DNA of 64,000 bases from Lacibacter sp035299325 (GTDB taxonomy: Bacteria; Bacteroidota; Bacteroidia; Chitinophagales; Chitinophagaceae), in assembly GCF_035299325.1 (NCBI RefSeq), contig NZ_DATGWT010000001.1:1-64000 (forward strand), given 5' to 3'. Within the stretch, counting starts at the first letter, position 1. Each line of letters opens with the position of its first letter. The translations under genes were made by a program, and so were the position numbers. Below the pieces are notes generated by a model. That model made no database searches. It was not told the DNA's origin and saw nothing but the letters and a program-made list of their open reading frames with translations. Positions 40,255 through 49,725 of the stretch are shown one piece after another.

Positions 40255-42771
40255 TTAGATCTTATCTACATCGGGTATGATCACCACACTCTTCAAATTC
40301 GGATGATTATGTAAATTTATTTCCTGTGCAAGAATCATCTCTTTGCATTGATGAATAAGTTGTGCATCTTTCGGTAACTTAAACAACAGCTCCATGATGT
40401 ATTGATTGCGGATGCGGTTCACCACCGGTTCTGCCGGGCCAACCATATAATTTACAAACAGTGGTTTCATATTTTCTGCCACGAGTTGAGCCGCAGCTTC
40501 CACTACTTCTTTGTGCTTATGCCTGAATGTAAGTTGAATGATGCGTGAAAACGGCGGATAGAAAAACTGTCGCCTGCCTTGGATCTCTTCTGCATAAAAC
40601 GATTTGTAATCATGCGCTACCACGTACTTCAACACCGGGTGATTGGTATTAGCTACCTGTATCATTACTTTTCCCAGTGCATCTTTTCGTCCGGCCCTGC
40701 CACTCACCTGTTCCATCAACTGAAAACCCCGTTCATTCACACGAAAGTCGGCAAAGCTTAACAGACTATCAGCATCGAGAATACCTACCAGATTCACATG
40801 TTCAAAATCCAATCCCTTCACCACCATTTGTGTACCTACCAACACATCGATGCGATGCTGTTCAAAATTCTGGATCAACTGATCATGTGCTGTTTTGCCA
40901 CTCACAGTATCATAATCCATCCTTGCAATTTTTGCATGCGGAATTAATTCCTGCAATTGCTCTTCCACTTTTTCGGTACCAAAATTCTGCTGCATAAAAT
41001 CATGACTGCCGCAGGCTTCACAAGTTGTAACGGTTGGATAAATTGTTCCGCAGTAATGGCACTGCAATTTATTCTTGAACTTGTGATACGTTAAACTCAC
41101 ATCACAGTAACGGCAGTTGGGAATCCAGCCGCAGGCTTTACAAACCTGGTGCGGCGTATACCCTCTCCTGTTTTGAAACAAGATCACCTGTTTCTTTTGC
41201 AGCAATGATTCTTCAATTGCTTTTTGTAAAGCCGGCGCAATCATTACTTTCTCTTTGGTTTGTTTGAAGAGTGGTTTGGTATCGATCAACTCAATGGCAG
41301 GTAATTCACCTTCACCATAACGTTCATTCAATTCAACGAGGCTGTATTTTTCCGTTTGTGTATTGTAATAGGTTTCAATAGATGGTGTGCCGCTACCTAA
41401 CAATACTTTCGCACCGAACACAGTTGCATAATAAACTGCCGCATCACGGGAATTGTAACGTGGCGCAGGTTGTTGTTGTTTGTAACTGCTATCGTGCTCT
41501 TCATCACACACAATTAAACCCAGATCAGCAAAGGGAAGAAACAAGGAACTTCTTGCACCAAGCACCACTTTCATTTCGCCACTCTTGATCTTATTCCAGA
41601 TCTCAATGCGCTCGTTCTGATTGAATTTGCTGTGATAGATGCCGATGTAGCCACCAAAATGTTTTTGCAGTCGACGAATGATCTGTGCAGTGAGTGCAAT
41701 CTCCGGTAACAGATACAATACCTGCTTTCCCTTTTTAATATACTCTTCAATGAGTTTAATATAGAGTAACGTTTTACCGCTGCCGGTTACACCATGCAGC
41801 AGGCAAACAGGTTTCGCTTCAAACGAATTGCGTATTTCATCCAATGCTTTCTGCTGTGCAGCAGTTAACTCAAAATCGATCGATACATTTCTCGGCAGGT
41901 TTTGCAAACGATCAACAGAACGTTTTTCTAAAAACAAAATATCCTTCTCAACCAACCCTTTCAACTGCGCATCACTTGCACCGCTCTTTTTCAATAAAGC
42001 TGTTTTGCTTACTTCACCTTCTGTTTTTATGAGATGCAAATAACTAAGCAATAATTCCATTTGTTTGGGTGCACGGCTCCAGTTGTTGAGTAACTCGCTT
42101 AACTGATCTTCATTATCATATTGCGGATTCAGCAAAACAAATGTTTCTTTCTTAGCAGAATAAGTTTCTTTCAGCGATTCCCACACAAAGCATACACGCT
42201 TTTCAATCAATCGTTTCACCACAGGATATACATGCGATGTATCAAGTATCTGTTGTACTTCGGGCAACTTCAATTCTTTACGTATCAACAATGCTTCTGC
42301 CACTAAATATTCATCATGGTCGAGTGTAGTAAAATCTTCCCCGATCTCTTCGTTATAAACCAAAATGGTTTCGCTGCTGAGTTTAAAATGCGCTGGTAAT
42401 GCAGCGGCCATCACTTCCCCTTCGGTACACAAATAATAATCGGCTATCCATTGCCACAACTTCAATTGTTCGTCGTGAATAATGGGTTCAACATCCAGCA
42501 CATTTAGAATATACTTGGGATCAAAGGCCGCAGGTTTGTTATTGTGTAATGTTTTGATCACACCTGCGTATCGTTTTTTCCGCAGCTCCACTTCCACACG
42601 CACACCTACACGCACTTGTTCCTGCAATCGATCAGGAATACTCCAGGTATAGTTTTTTGGAAGGGCAAGTGGTATGATGACTTCAGCGTAAAGCAAGCCC
42701 CAAACCCCTAAAGGGGTGAACAACTCCGCAGATTTATCTGCACCATCGCTATCATCAACAAATAAATTCAT
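40255..42771 (-). CDS. priA: Primosomal protein N' (replication restart helicase)
   Basis: 838 residues with the PriA order: N-terminal 3'BD domain (YAEVIIPLALPKNYTW), Walker A GVTGSGKTLLYIKL, DEEH box, zinc-binding insert CKACGWIPNCRYCDVSLTYHK / CHYCGTIYP / CEACG, and helicase motif VSGRAGRKD. It restarts stalled replication forks. The annotated ATG at 42771 gives a 27-residue leader that includes a translated CCCCTAAAGGGG repeat; a TTG at 42696 (LLYAEV) would remove it. Confidence 0.95.
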   Translation of the reverse strand: MNLFVDDSDGADKSAELFTPLGVWGLLYAEVIIPLALPKNYTWSIPDRLQEQVRVGVRVEVELRKKRYAGVIKTLHNNKPAAFDPKYILNVLDVEPIIHDEQLKLWQWIADYYLCTEGEVMAAALPAHFKLSSETILVYNEEIGEDFTTLDHDEYLVAEALLIRKELKLPEVQQILDTSHVYPVVKRLIEKRVCFVWESLKETYSAKKETFVLLNPQYDNEDQLSELLNNWSRAPKQMELLLSYLHLIKTEGEVSKTALLKKSGASDAQLKGLVEKDILFLEKRSVDRLQNLPRNVSIDFELTAAQQKALDEIRNSFEAKPVCLLHGVTGSGKTLLYIKLIEEYIKKGKQVLYLLPEIALTAQIIRRLQKHFGGYIGIYHSKFNQNERIEIWNKIKSGEMKVVLGARSSLFLPFADLGLIVCDEEHDSSYKQQQPAPRYNSRDAAVYYATVFGAKVLLGSGTPSIETYYNTQTEKYSLVELNERYGEGELPAIELIDTKPLFKQTKEKVMIAPALQKAIEESLLQKKQVILFQNRRGYTPHQVCKACGWIPNCRYCDVSLTYHKFKNKLQCHYCGTIYPTVTTCEACGSHDFMQQNFGTEKVEEQLQELIPHAKIARMDYDTVSGKTAHDQLIQNFEQHRIDVLVGTQMVVKGLDFEHVNLVGILDADSLLSFADFRVNERGFQLMEQVSGRAGRKDALGKVMIQVANTNHPVLKYVVAHDYKSFYAEEIQGRRQFFYPPFSRIIQLTFRHKHKEVVEAAAQLVAENMKPLFVNYMVGPAEPVVNRIRNQYIMELLFKLPKDAQLIHQCKEMILAQEINLHNHPNLKSVVIIPDVDKI
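42694..42720. repeat. CCCCTAAAGGGG palindrome inside the priA 5' end
   Basis: A perfect 12-bp palindrome at 42705-42716, in the longer context gccccaaacccctaaagggg. A shorter relative (tcccctttagg) lies at the 3' end of the plsC gene near 42824. Confidence 0.6.
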
Positions 42772-42816
42772 GAGCCAATAAAATTAGGGAAGATGGGGAA
42801 CACTCGGAGTTTGTAT

Positions 42817-43596
42817 TTACTCCCCTTTAGGAATTGAGGGTTTTATCCAGCTTGCCTTATACTCAATCAACTTCTTCTCCATCAGCGTATATACTTTTTG
42901 TTTAAACTGCTCCACATCAAAAGGCGTATAACCTTCAGGAGAAATTTCTTCGAGATAAACAGTTCTTAGTTTGCCCGGAGTCATTGAGAAAACGCTACTC
43001 CAATGCAAACGATCAACCGAATCAAGAAATAACATCGGCTTGATGGGTGTTTCCGTTTCAATAGCCAAACGAAAAGCACCATCATAGAAATCGATTAATG
43101 GCTTGTCCGTCATATTAAAGGTTCCTTCTGGAGCAATATAAATAGAGATCTCTTTACTCAACACGCTCTTTAATGTCTTTACACTTTTCGCCCTGTTCTG
43201 AGCACTTCCTCTCAACACCGGCACAACGGCTGCATTATAAATAATTCCGAAGAGTGGTATTTTACCTGTTTCTGCTTTGCCCAAAATGCGTAATGGACTG
43301 CGGATTGCTTTCAGCATCTGCGGTATATCTATGTACGAATTATGATTGCTTACAAAAATATAAGGTTGATGTTCACGTATTTCATGTTCAACAATGCGAA
43401 TATGAAAAATGCCGATCATGAATAACCACACATCGGCCCACCAATGTACAATGCGCATAACAGCGTTACCGCCTTTGATCTTTCCAAAGAAAGATGCAAT
43501 GATCACAAAGGGAATAACTATGAACATCGTTACCACAAAAAGGATCATGGCATAGATGACGTAGATGATTTGCAGTGGTTTAAGTAAAATTTTCAT
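42817..43596 (-). CDS. plsC: 1-acyl-sn-glycerol-3-phosphate acyltransferase
   Basis: 259 residues: N-terminal membrane helices (IVIPFVIIASFF), then the acyltransferase motif NHNSYID (N-H-x4-D) near residue 82, and EGTF in APEGTFN near 157. It makes phosphatidic acid from lysophosphatidic acid. The last residues (PSIPKGE) are encoded by a tcccctttagg repeat. Confidence 0.92.
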   Translation of the reverse strand: MKILLKPLQIIYVIYAMILFVVTMFIVIPFVIIASFFGKIKGGNAVMRIVHWWADVWLFMIGIFHIRIVEHEIREHQPYIFVSNHNSYIDIPQMLKAIRSPLRILGKAETGKIPLFGIIYNAAVVPVLRGSAQNRAKSVKTLKSVLSKEISIYIAPEGTFNMTDKPLIDFYDGAFRLAIETETPIKPMLFLDSVDRLHWSSVFSMTPGKLRTVYLEEISPEGYTPFDVEQFKQKVYTLMEKKLIEYKASWIKPSIPKGE

Positions 43597-43604
43597 GTAT
43601 TTAT

Positions 43605-43661
43605 TGTCATGTCGACGAAGGAGACATCTGTTTGGCTTTGTGCGAATGATCGGCAGATCAC
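43605..43661. repeat. Degenerate REP-like element
   Basis: The stretch contains gtcatgtcgacgaaggagac and acatctg, later cggcagatca; the second arm is a decayed complement of the first. It yields spurious ORFs (MSTKETS and CRRRRHLF readings) that should not be annotated. Confidence 0.5.
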
Positions 43662-44120
43662 TTACTTACAACTCGGGCACTCCCATTCCTCATCCAGATC
43701 AATCACTGTTACAATGGTTAAATGTCGTTGCTTCGGTGCCACAATGATACGGACATGTTGGTTGTCTCTTGACGTATACCCTTCCAACGCATACTTCGGA
43801 CCTTGTACTGCATCCAGTTCACTTTTCTTATAATTCACATCAGCCTTCTGCACAATTTCCTTTACTTCTTCCTGTGTGATGTGCCGGCATTTCATTCTGC
43901 AACGTGCATGCTTGGTGAAATAAAATTCCGACGAAGGATCACGAAAGACATCAAGATTTGATTTTTGATTATCTGTCTTCGCCTCTTCCCGCTTTGTATC
44001 TTCTGTACGGTCTTTTGTTTTTTGATTGTCGCTGCTGTTATCGGTACTGTTGCAACGACGGAGCATGACTGCTGCCAGCAGTAATACAATGAGTAAGAGA
44101 TAAGGAAGTGATTTTTTCAT
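43662..44120 (-). CDS. DUF4258 protein with N-terminal membrane anchor
   Basis: 152 residues from the ATG at 44120 (MKKSLPYLLLIVLLLAAVMLRRC). One hydrophobic segment, a possible lipobox ending in Cys, then an acidic low-complexity linker (TKDRTEDTKREEAKTDNQ), and the DUF4258 domain (FTKHARCRMKCRHITQEEVKEIV). DUF4258 resembles RelE-type toxins in fold predictions, but the membrane anchor and absence of an antitoxin neighbour argue against a toxin. Function unknown. Confidence 0.75.
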   Translation of the reverse strand: MKKSLPYLLLIVLLLAAVMLRRCNSTDNSSDNQKTKDRTEDTKREEAKTDNQKSNLDVFRDPSSEFYFTKHARCRMKCRHITQEEVKEIVQKADVNYKKSELDAVQGPKYALEGYTSRDNQHVRIIVAPKQRHLTIVTVIDLDEEWECPSCK

Positions 44121-44165
44121 TTTTGTATTTGCTGTACAATAATATTGTTTTTTGATGAAACCCAC

Positions 44166-44349
44166 CCCCGAACGATGTTCCTAACCTTCTCTTCGCTCGT
44201 TTACCTCCAAGGAAGGGATAACGCCTTGATGAACGACTCTACAAATTCTATGAACTGCGGTTTCAGAATTAAACTGATTGATACAATTCGAAATGAGTTC
44301 ATCACAACATCTTCTGAATCCTAAAAATCCTATAAATCATGGTTCAGAC
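44166..44349. repeat. Intergenic region with two decayed repeats
   Basis: Near 44166-44230 there is a C-rich and ctccaaggaaggg-type sequence; at 44317-44343 there are three 9-bp units (aatcctaaa, aatcctata, aatcatggt). Neither codes. They lie directly after the end of the helicase gene. Confidence 0.5.
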
Positions 44350-47199
44350 TTACTCTAACAAATACTTAATATCATCCAGCGTTAAACTCTTTACAAAACC
44401 TTCTTCAGCCGTGATAAGATCTTCGGCTAATTTCTTTTTACCTGCGGCCATCTTCATGATCTTTTCTTCAATACTGTCTTTACAGATCATTCGATAAGCA
44501 AAAACCTGCGATTGCTGACCGATACGATGTGTTCGATCAATGGCCTGGTTTTCGACAGCAGTATTCCACCACGGATCAAACAGGAATACATAGTCAGCAG
44601 CAGTTAATGTAAGACCGGCATTACCTGCTTTCAAACTCAAAAGAAATACCGCTACATCACTTTCTGCATGCTGAAATTCTGAAACCAATTCCTGTCGTTC
44701 TGAAATTTTTGTTTGTCCATCAAGGCGGATGTATTTAATGTTTTCTTTTTGCAAATCACGTTCCAGCAGATCAAGCATGGAAGTAAACTGACTAAAGACC
44801 AATGCACGGTGTTGCGGTATGATGGTTTTTAATTCATCAATGAGCACTTTTGTTTTGATACTGTCGTAAGCAAACACATCTTCATCATTCACCAGTTCGC
44901 AACTGTTGCAGAGCTGACGAAGTTTTGTCAATCCTGCCAGCACACTCATCTTGCCTTTGTTCAACCCGTTTTCACTGATGTCCATTAAAATATTTCCACG
45001 CACATTTTCTTTGATGCTTTCGTACGCTGCACGTTGATCGGTTTCCATTTCGCACCAAAGAATCGATTCTGTTTTAGCAGGAAGATCAGGCGCTGCCTGT
45101 TCTTTGGTTCTGCGCAATACAAACGGGCGAATCAACTTTTGCAATGCAGCAGCTTTTTCTGCATCGCCTTTTTGCTCAATGGGAATGGCATATTCTCTTC
45201 TGAAAAATTCGTTACTGCCCAATAAACCGGGTAACAGAAAATGCATCTGGCTGAAGAGATCGCTAGTGCCATTCATCACCGGTGTTCCGCTCAAAGCAAT
45301 TTTTGTTTTTGCAACGAGTTGCCATGTTGCTTTTGTTATTTGCGCAGATGGATTTTTGATATTCTGACTTTCATCCACCACCACCGTATTCCACGGAATG
45401 GTTTGCAGCAACTCAACATCTTGTCTTAACGTACCGTAACTGGTAATGATGATGCGGTTGCTTTCATCTTTCAACTCCTCTTCGTCTCTGCCTGCACCAT
45501 GAAACACAACAGCCTTTACAACGGGTGCAAATTTTTCTAATTCCTTTTGCCAGTTGTATAACAAACTTGCAGGAGCAACCACGAGGTGTTGATCCATTGG
45601 TTGCTCTTCAATTTTATGTAAGAGAAAAGCGATCGTTTGCAAAGTTTTACCCAAACCCATATCATCGGCTAAACAACCGCTGCCGCCAATTTCGGATAAC
45701 AAACGTAACCACTCATATCCTTTCTGCTGATAAGGTCGCAATTGCTCAACAGTTAATCCTTTGGGTAATGCATACAATGCATCCTCTTGTTTTTCCCATT
45801 GCTTCCATTTACTGTACCACGCCGCACTGATATCTGTTTTAATTGATGCGTCGCCTAATGATGCTTCTTCCGTTGCTTCACTCATCAGCAACCACTTCGG
45901 CACCAGCAGTTCTTCTTTGCGCACTTTACCGTGACGGATCATCATGCCGTATTGCTTCAACCATTCTTCACCCAACACACCAAGACTACCATCTTTCAAC
46001 ATCACAGCTTTCTGTCCGTTCATTAAACTCTTTTGCAGGTAGTTCAATGGTATCGCTTCCTTTCCAAACTTCACCGTCATTGCTACACATATCCAGTTAC
46101 CTTCCACTTCCTGTTTGCTGATTACTGTTTCTGCAATGTGCGGTGAGTAACGGAAATGCTTCATCAGATCAATACCAAGCAGGTCGATATTCAACTCAAG
46201 CAATTTGTGATATACTTTCAGAAACCAACCTTTCTTTTGCGCTTCTGCAAAATTGAGATAGAAAAACCCATTGCTTTGATTGGCGAACTTTTCATGCAGT
46301 GAACGAAGAAATTCCACCAGCTCTTCTTCTTTCAGTTTATGACGGACGATCGAAATAATTTTATCAGCCGATTGTTGCTTGGTCACTTCTTCAAACGGAC
46401 CATCAACAACATATCCATCATATACAAAACGTGGTTCGAGTTTTAAAAATGTATTATTTAGTTCACTCAACATTACCTGTGGCTGCGGCTCTGCAATAAG
46501 CTCTTCACCTTTTGCAATGATCGATGCATCCACTTTCAATTCCCATTCTCTTAATTTATTCAGTACCTGTTCAAACGCAGTTGGATCGTTTGTTGTCCAC
46601 GTTGTTGCATCCTGTTGCTGCAGCCATTCAATGGCATCATGACTTTTTGAAGTGAGTTGATAATAACATGCATCCACCTCTAACAAGAAATGAAAACGTT
46701 TGAATGCAGTTAACGGCATACGTTCTTTTCCCTTCACCACATATACTTCAAGCTCGTACCGATCTTCGTTTGTTGTAGGATGAAATGCAAGTTCAACAGG
46801 ATATTTATAAAAAACACATTTCACCGTTTGTGCTGCGGGATGATAAAATTCAACGCCATTCAATTGTCGTACAGCACTCATCATCGATTGCAGTTTACGG
46901 GTCATAACTTTTTTCTGCATCAAGGCCCGTTCCTTTTCATCTTTGATGTATTGCGACTGACCAACAATATCAGCTTCTGTTTTTTGCCATTCCCATTTTG
47001 AAAAACTCAGCAGCGTTTTCATTCCGTCATCGTTTAAGTTGGGAAAGAAAACTTTTAGCTGTGCACGGTTCAGCGGTTGCTCACCCGGCATAACACCGGA
47101 GGGCGTTTTGATCAATTGCCTGATCTCCAGCATCGGTCGCTTGGTAAACAGATGTTTCGGCTGAAAGAGTAAATATGTTTTGGTATTGCGGTTGTCCAT
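44350..47199 (-). CDS. SNF2-family DEAD/DEAH-box helicase
   Basis: 949 residues. The C-terminal half is the SNF2 ATPase: LADDMGLGKTLQT, VVDESQNIKN (DESQ), LSGTPVMNG, and the C-lobe FDPWWNTAVENQAIDRTHRIGQ. The N-terminal ~450 residues are lineage-specific and include a SNF2-N-terminal DUF. Such proteins remodel or translocate on double-stranded DNA; no phage-defence partner is next to it. The start is the ATG at 47199. Confidence 0.93.
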   Translation of the reverse strand: MDNRNTKTYLLFQPKHLFTKRPMLEIRQLIKTPSGVMPGEQPLNRAQLKVFFPNLNDDGMKTLLSFSKWEWQKTEADIVGQSQYIKDEKERALMQKKVMTRKLQSMMSAVRQLNGVEFYHPAAQTVKCVFYKYPVELAFHPTTNEDRYELEVYVVKGKERMPLTAFKRFHFLLEVDACYYQLTSKSHDAIEWLQQQDATTWTTNDPTAFEQVLNKLREWELKVDASIIAKGEELIAEPQPQVMLSELNNTFLKLEPRFVYDGYVVDGPFEEVTKQQSADKIISIVRHKLKEEELVEFLRSLHEKFANQSNGFFYLNFAEAQKKGWFLKVYHKLLELNIDLLGIDLMKHFRYSPHIAETVISKQEVEGNWICVAMTVKFGKEAIPLNYLQKSLMNGQKAVMLKDGSLGVLGEEWLKQYGMMIRHGKVRKEELLVPKWLLMSEATEEASLGDASIKTDISAAWYSKWKQWEKQEDALYALPKGLTVEQLRPYQQKGYEWLRLLSEIGGSGCLADDMGLGKTLQTIAFLLHKIEEQPMDQHLVVAPASLLYNWQKELEKFAPVVKAVVFHGAGRDEEELKDESNRIIITSYGTLRQDVELLQTIPWNTVVVDESQNIKNPSAQITKATWQLVAKTKIALSGTPVMNGTSDLFSQMHFLLPGLLGSNEFFRREYAIPIEQKGDAEKAAALQKLIRPFVLRRTKEQAAPDLPAKTESILWCEMETDQRAAYESIKENVRGNILMDISENGLNKGKMSVLAGLTKLRQLCNSCELVNDEDVFAYDSIKTKVLIDELKTIIPQHRALVFSQFTSMLDLLERDLQKENIKYIRLDGQTKISERQELVSEFQHAESDVAVFLLSLKAGNAGLTLTAADYVFLFDPWWNTAVENQAIDRTHRIGQQSQVFAYRMICKDSIEEKIMKMAAGKKKLAEDLITAEEGFVKSLTLDDIKYLLE

Positions 47200-47313
47200 A
47201 GAAAAGAAGGGGGCAAAAATAAGGGGTTACATTATGGTTGCCAACCTTTTAAAAGCTGACAAGCAGGTAAATCTATCCACACTCTTCCTTGCGCTCCTTT
47301 CTCCATTCTTCGT

Positions 47314-47321
47314 TATCTTTG
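47314..47321 (+). promoter_or_regulatory. Candidate -7 box, mtaB
   Basis: TATCTTTG, an exact match, eight bases before the ATG at 47330; the transcript would be leaderless or nearly so. Confidence 0.5.
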
Positions 47322-47329
47322 CAGCCCTC

Positions 47330-48619
47330 ATGGCAGCAGCAAAATCAGTCGCATTTCACACTCTCGGTTGTAAACTCAACTACTCCGAAACATCCACACT
47401 CAGTCGTCAGATGGAGAGTGAAGGTTTTGAGAAAAAAGAGTTTGATGACCTGGCCGATGTGTATGTGATCAACACTTGCTCCGTTACGGATAATGCAGAC
47501 AAAGAATGTCGTCAGCTTGTTCGTCGTATTCAACGCAAGTCACCTGAAAGTTTAGTGGTGATCACCGGTTGTTATGCACAGCTGAAACCAAAAGAAATTG
47601 CAGAAATACCCGGTGTTAATCTGGTGTTGGGTGCTGCAGAAAAATTCAATATTGTTTCGCACATTAAAGAACTGGCGAAAGGTGATAGTGCAAAGATCAG
47701 CAGTTGCGACATTGAGGATGTAAGTGGTTTCAATGCTTCTTATTCCATTAACGACCGTACACGTACGTTTTTAAAAGTACAGGACGGTTGCGATTATACC
47801 TGTTCGTTCTGCACCATTCCGCAGGCACGAGGTAAAAGCAGAAGTGATAATGTGGCGAACGTAATTGCCAACGCCAAAGAAATTGCAGCAGGTGGCAGTA
47901 AAGAAATTGTATTGACGGGTGTGAACCTTGGTGATTTTGGTAAAGGTGCTGATGGCAATGGTTCGCTTTCCATTTATAACCGTAAAGAAAATTTCTTTGA
48001 TCTTATTCAGCAACTGGATGAAGTGGAAGGTATTGAACGTTACCGCATCTCTTCCATTGAACCCAACCTGCTTACCAACGAGATCATTGAATTTGTAAGC
48101 AGGAGCAAAAAGTTCATGCCGCATTTTCATATTCCCTTGCAAAGTGGAAGCAATACAATTTTAGGCATGATGCGCCGTCGTTATAAGCGTGAACTCTATG
48201 CCGAACGTGTGGCATTGATTAAAGAACTGATGCCGCATTGCTGTATTGGCGTGGATGTAATTGTTGGTTTCCCCGGCGAAACAGACGAACTCTTTCAGGA
48301 AACATTTGAATTCCTGCACTCACTCGATGTATCGTACCTGCATGTATTCACTTATTCTGAACGGGACAATACACATGCATTAACGCTCGGGCCTGTGGTA
48401 CCTATGACCACCCGTTATGAACGTAACAAATCACTCCGCAATCTTTCTTACATGAAGATGCAATACTTCACACAGCAACATGCAGGTGAAACAAGACTTG
48501 TGTTATTTGAGGGTCATAGTAAGAATGGGATGATGGAAGGTTATACCGATAACTATATTAAGATCACTGTACCTGAGAAGAAAGAATGGGTGAATGAGAT
48601 TGTGGATTGGAAGATATAA
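47330..48619 (+). CDS. mtaB: tRNA (t6A37) methylthiotransferase MtaB
   Basis: 429 residues from the ATG at 47330. N-terminal UPF0004 cluster (HTLGCKLNYSE, NTCSVTDNAD, TGCYAQ), radical-SAM CDYTCSFC, and a C-terminal TRAM-like region. It adds the 2-methylthio group to t6A37 of tRNA(Lys) and related tRNAs; a tRNA-Lys(TTT) gene lies in this window. An upstream in-frame extension from 47180 lacks conservation. Confidence 0.94.
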   Translation: MAAAKSVAFHTLGCKLNYSETSTLSRQMESEGFEKKEFDDLADVYVINTCSVTDNADKECRQLVRRIQRKSPESLVVITGCYAQLKPKEIAEIPGVNLVLGAAEKFNIVSHIKELAKGDSAKISSCDIEDVSGFNASYSINDRTRTFLKVQDGCDYTCSFCTIPQARGKSRSDNVANVIANAKEIAAGGSKEIVLTGVNLGDFGKGADGNGSLSIYNRKENFFDLIQQLDEVEGIERYRISSIEPNLLTNEIIEFVSRSKKFMPHFHIPLQSGSNTILGMMRRRYKRELYAERVALIKELMPHCCIGVDVIVGFPGETDELFQETFEFLHSLDVSYLHVFTYSERDNTHALTLGPVVPMTTRYERNKSLRNLSYMKMQYFTQQHAGETRLVLFEGHSKNGMMEGYTDNYIKITVPEKKEWVNEIVDWKI

Positions 48620-48671
48620 AAGCGAAAGGCTTTCAGATTTGAAAGCCTTTTTTGATATAATGATTTCGTTA

Positions 48672-49148
48672 TTACTTCAACAACTCTTCAACATTACGCT
48701 GCAGTATTGCTTCCAGTTTCAACTCCACTTCCTTTTCATTTACCATCAAATCTTTCAGCGTTAATTTATTGAGAAGATTATCGAGCGTGTACTGAATCAT
48801 TTTCCATAAGGAACGGGTGCTGCAATCAACCGAGTTGGTACACAAACGTCCGAGGCCTGTATGTGTATCACAAAACTGTTGATCGAACAACATACCACCC
48901 AATGCTTTCAACACATCGTTGATGATGATCTGCTCAGCAGGTTTCGCCAACACATAACCACCTTTGTAACCGGGCGTACTGTTGATGAAGCCTTCCATTC
49001 GCAGCGTGCGGCAGATCTTTGCCACATGTGGTTCTGTCAGCTTCTCTGCTTCACTCAACTGCGGAATACTCAGCCCTTCAACGGGATTAGCCGATGCAAT
49101 GCGGATGAGGATCCTGATACCGTACTCTTCTGATGAAGTAATTTTCAT
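48672..49148 (-). CDS. Rrf2-family Fe-S regulator (IscR/SufR-like)
   Basis: 158 residues. A winged helix at the N-terminus (LSIPQLSEAEKLTEPHVAKICRTL) and three cysteines near residue 92-110 in FCDTHTGLGRLCTNSVDCSTRS (C-x9-C-x5-C), the usual place for a Fe-S cluster in Rrf2 proteins. It is expected to repress the suf genes when clusters are plentiful. It lies 10 bp after the bacilliredoxin gene, at the end of the suf cluster. The tandem palindromes before sufB are its likely operator. Confidence 0.9.
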   Translation of the reverse strand: MKITSSEEYGIRILIRIASANPVEGLSIPQLSEAEKLTEPHVAKICRTLRMEGFINSTPGYKGGYVLAKPAEQIIINDVLKALGGMLFDQQFCDTHTGLGRLCTNSVDCSTRSLWKMIQYTLDNLLNKLTLKDLMVNEKEVELKLEAILQRNVEELLK

Positions 49149-49158
49149 GTGAGATGGT

Positions 49159-49710
49159 TTATGCTTGTGTTGCTAATGGATCTACCTGGTATAAATTTTT
49201 GAAATAAGCTCTTAACTCTTCACGTTCTGCTTCGGTTGATTGCTTTGTGCAATGTTCATTGTAAGCAGTGATCAATGCATCGGCAATGGTTCCCGCATCG
49301 GTTGTTTCAATCTGGTGACGTTGAAGATGTAACAACACCTGTCCGTCTTTCAACAAAATGATGTTTGGTGAAGAAGGTGTAACGCCACTGAGGTATTTCT
49401 CACGAAAATGCACAACCGCTTCTTTTTCCATCCCTGCAAAAAGTGTTGCTTTTATATCCGGCACTACATGATTAAAGAAACTCAGCAAGGCACCAGGGCG
49501 ACTCACTCTTGCACTGCAACCGCATACGCTGTTCAACACAACCAATATTGTTTTTTCGGGATTACCTGCCAGTACTTTCTCTACCTCTTCCACCGTCATC
49601 ATTTGTTCAAAGCCGGCATCTACCAATTCCTTTCGGTAAGGTGCAGCTATTTGTTCTGGATAGCTGGGACCTTGGTTACCCATTAAACTATCTAAAGAGA
49701 TCATTGCCAT
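49159..49710 (-). CDS. BrxA/BrxB family bacilliredoxin
   Basis: 183 residues with the family motif NSVCGCSARVSRPG; the CGC site reduces bacillithiol mixed disulfides. Bacillithiol is made by several Bacteroidota. The C-terminus (AEREELRAYFKNLYQVDPLATQA) is longer than in Bacillus. Start at 49710 (MAMISLDS) or 49704. It sits between sufT and the Rrf2 gene, 10 bp from the latter. Confidence 0.88.
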   Translation of the reverse strand: MAMISLDSLMGNQGPSYPEQIAAPYRKELVDAGFEQMMTVEEVEKVLAGNPEKTILVVLNSVCGCSARVSRPGALLSFFNHVVPDIKATLFAGMEKEAVVHFREKYLSGVTPSSPNIILLKDGQVLLHLQRHQIETTDAGTIADALITAYNEHCTKQSTEAEREELRAYFKNLYQVDPLATQA

Positions 49711-49725
49711 ATTCTAAATTTTTCT

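Noticed and set aside
43565..43833. Plus-strand ORFs in the REP-like element
   Set aside because: They read through a degenerate repeat and the end of the DUF4258 gene; no protein features.
43662..44120. DUF4258 protein as a RelE-like toxin
   Set aside because: It has a membrane anchor and no antitoxin gene next to it.
44350..47199. SNF2 helicase as part of a DISARM-like defence system
   Set aside because: No methylase, DUF1998 or PLD partner is adjacent; neighbours are a DUF4258 gene and mtaB.
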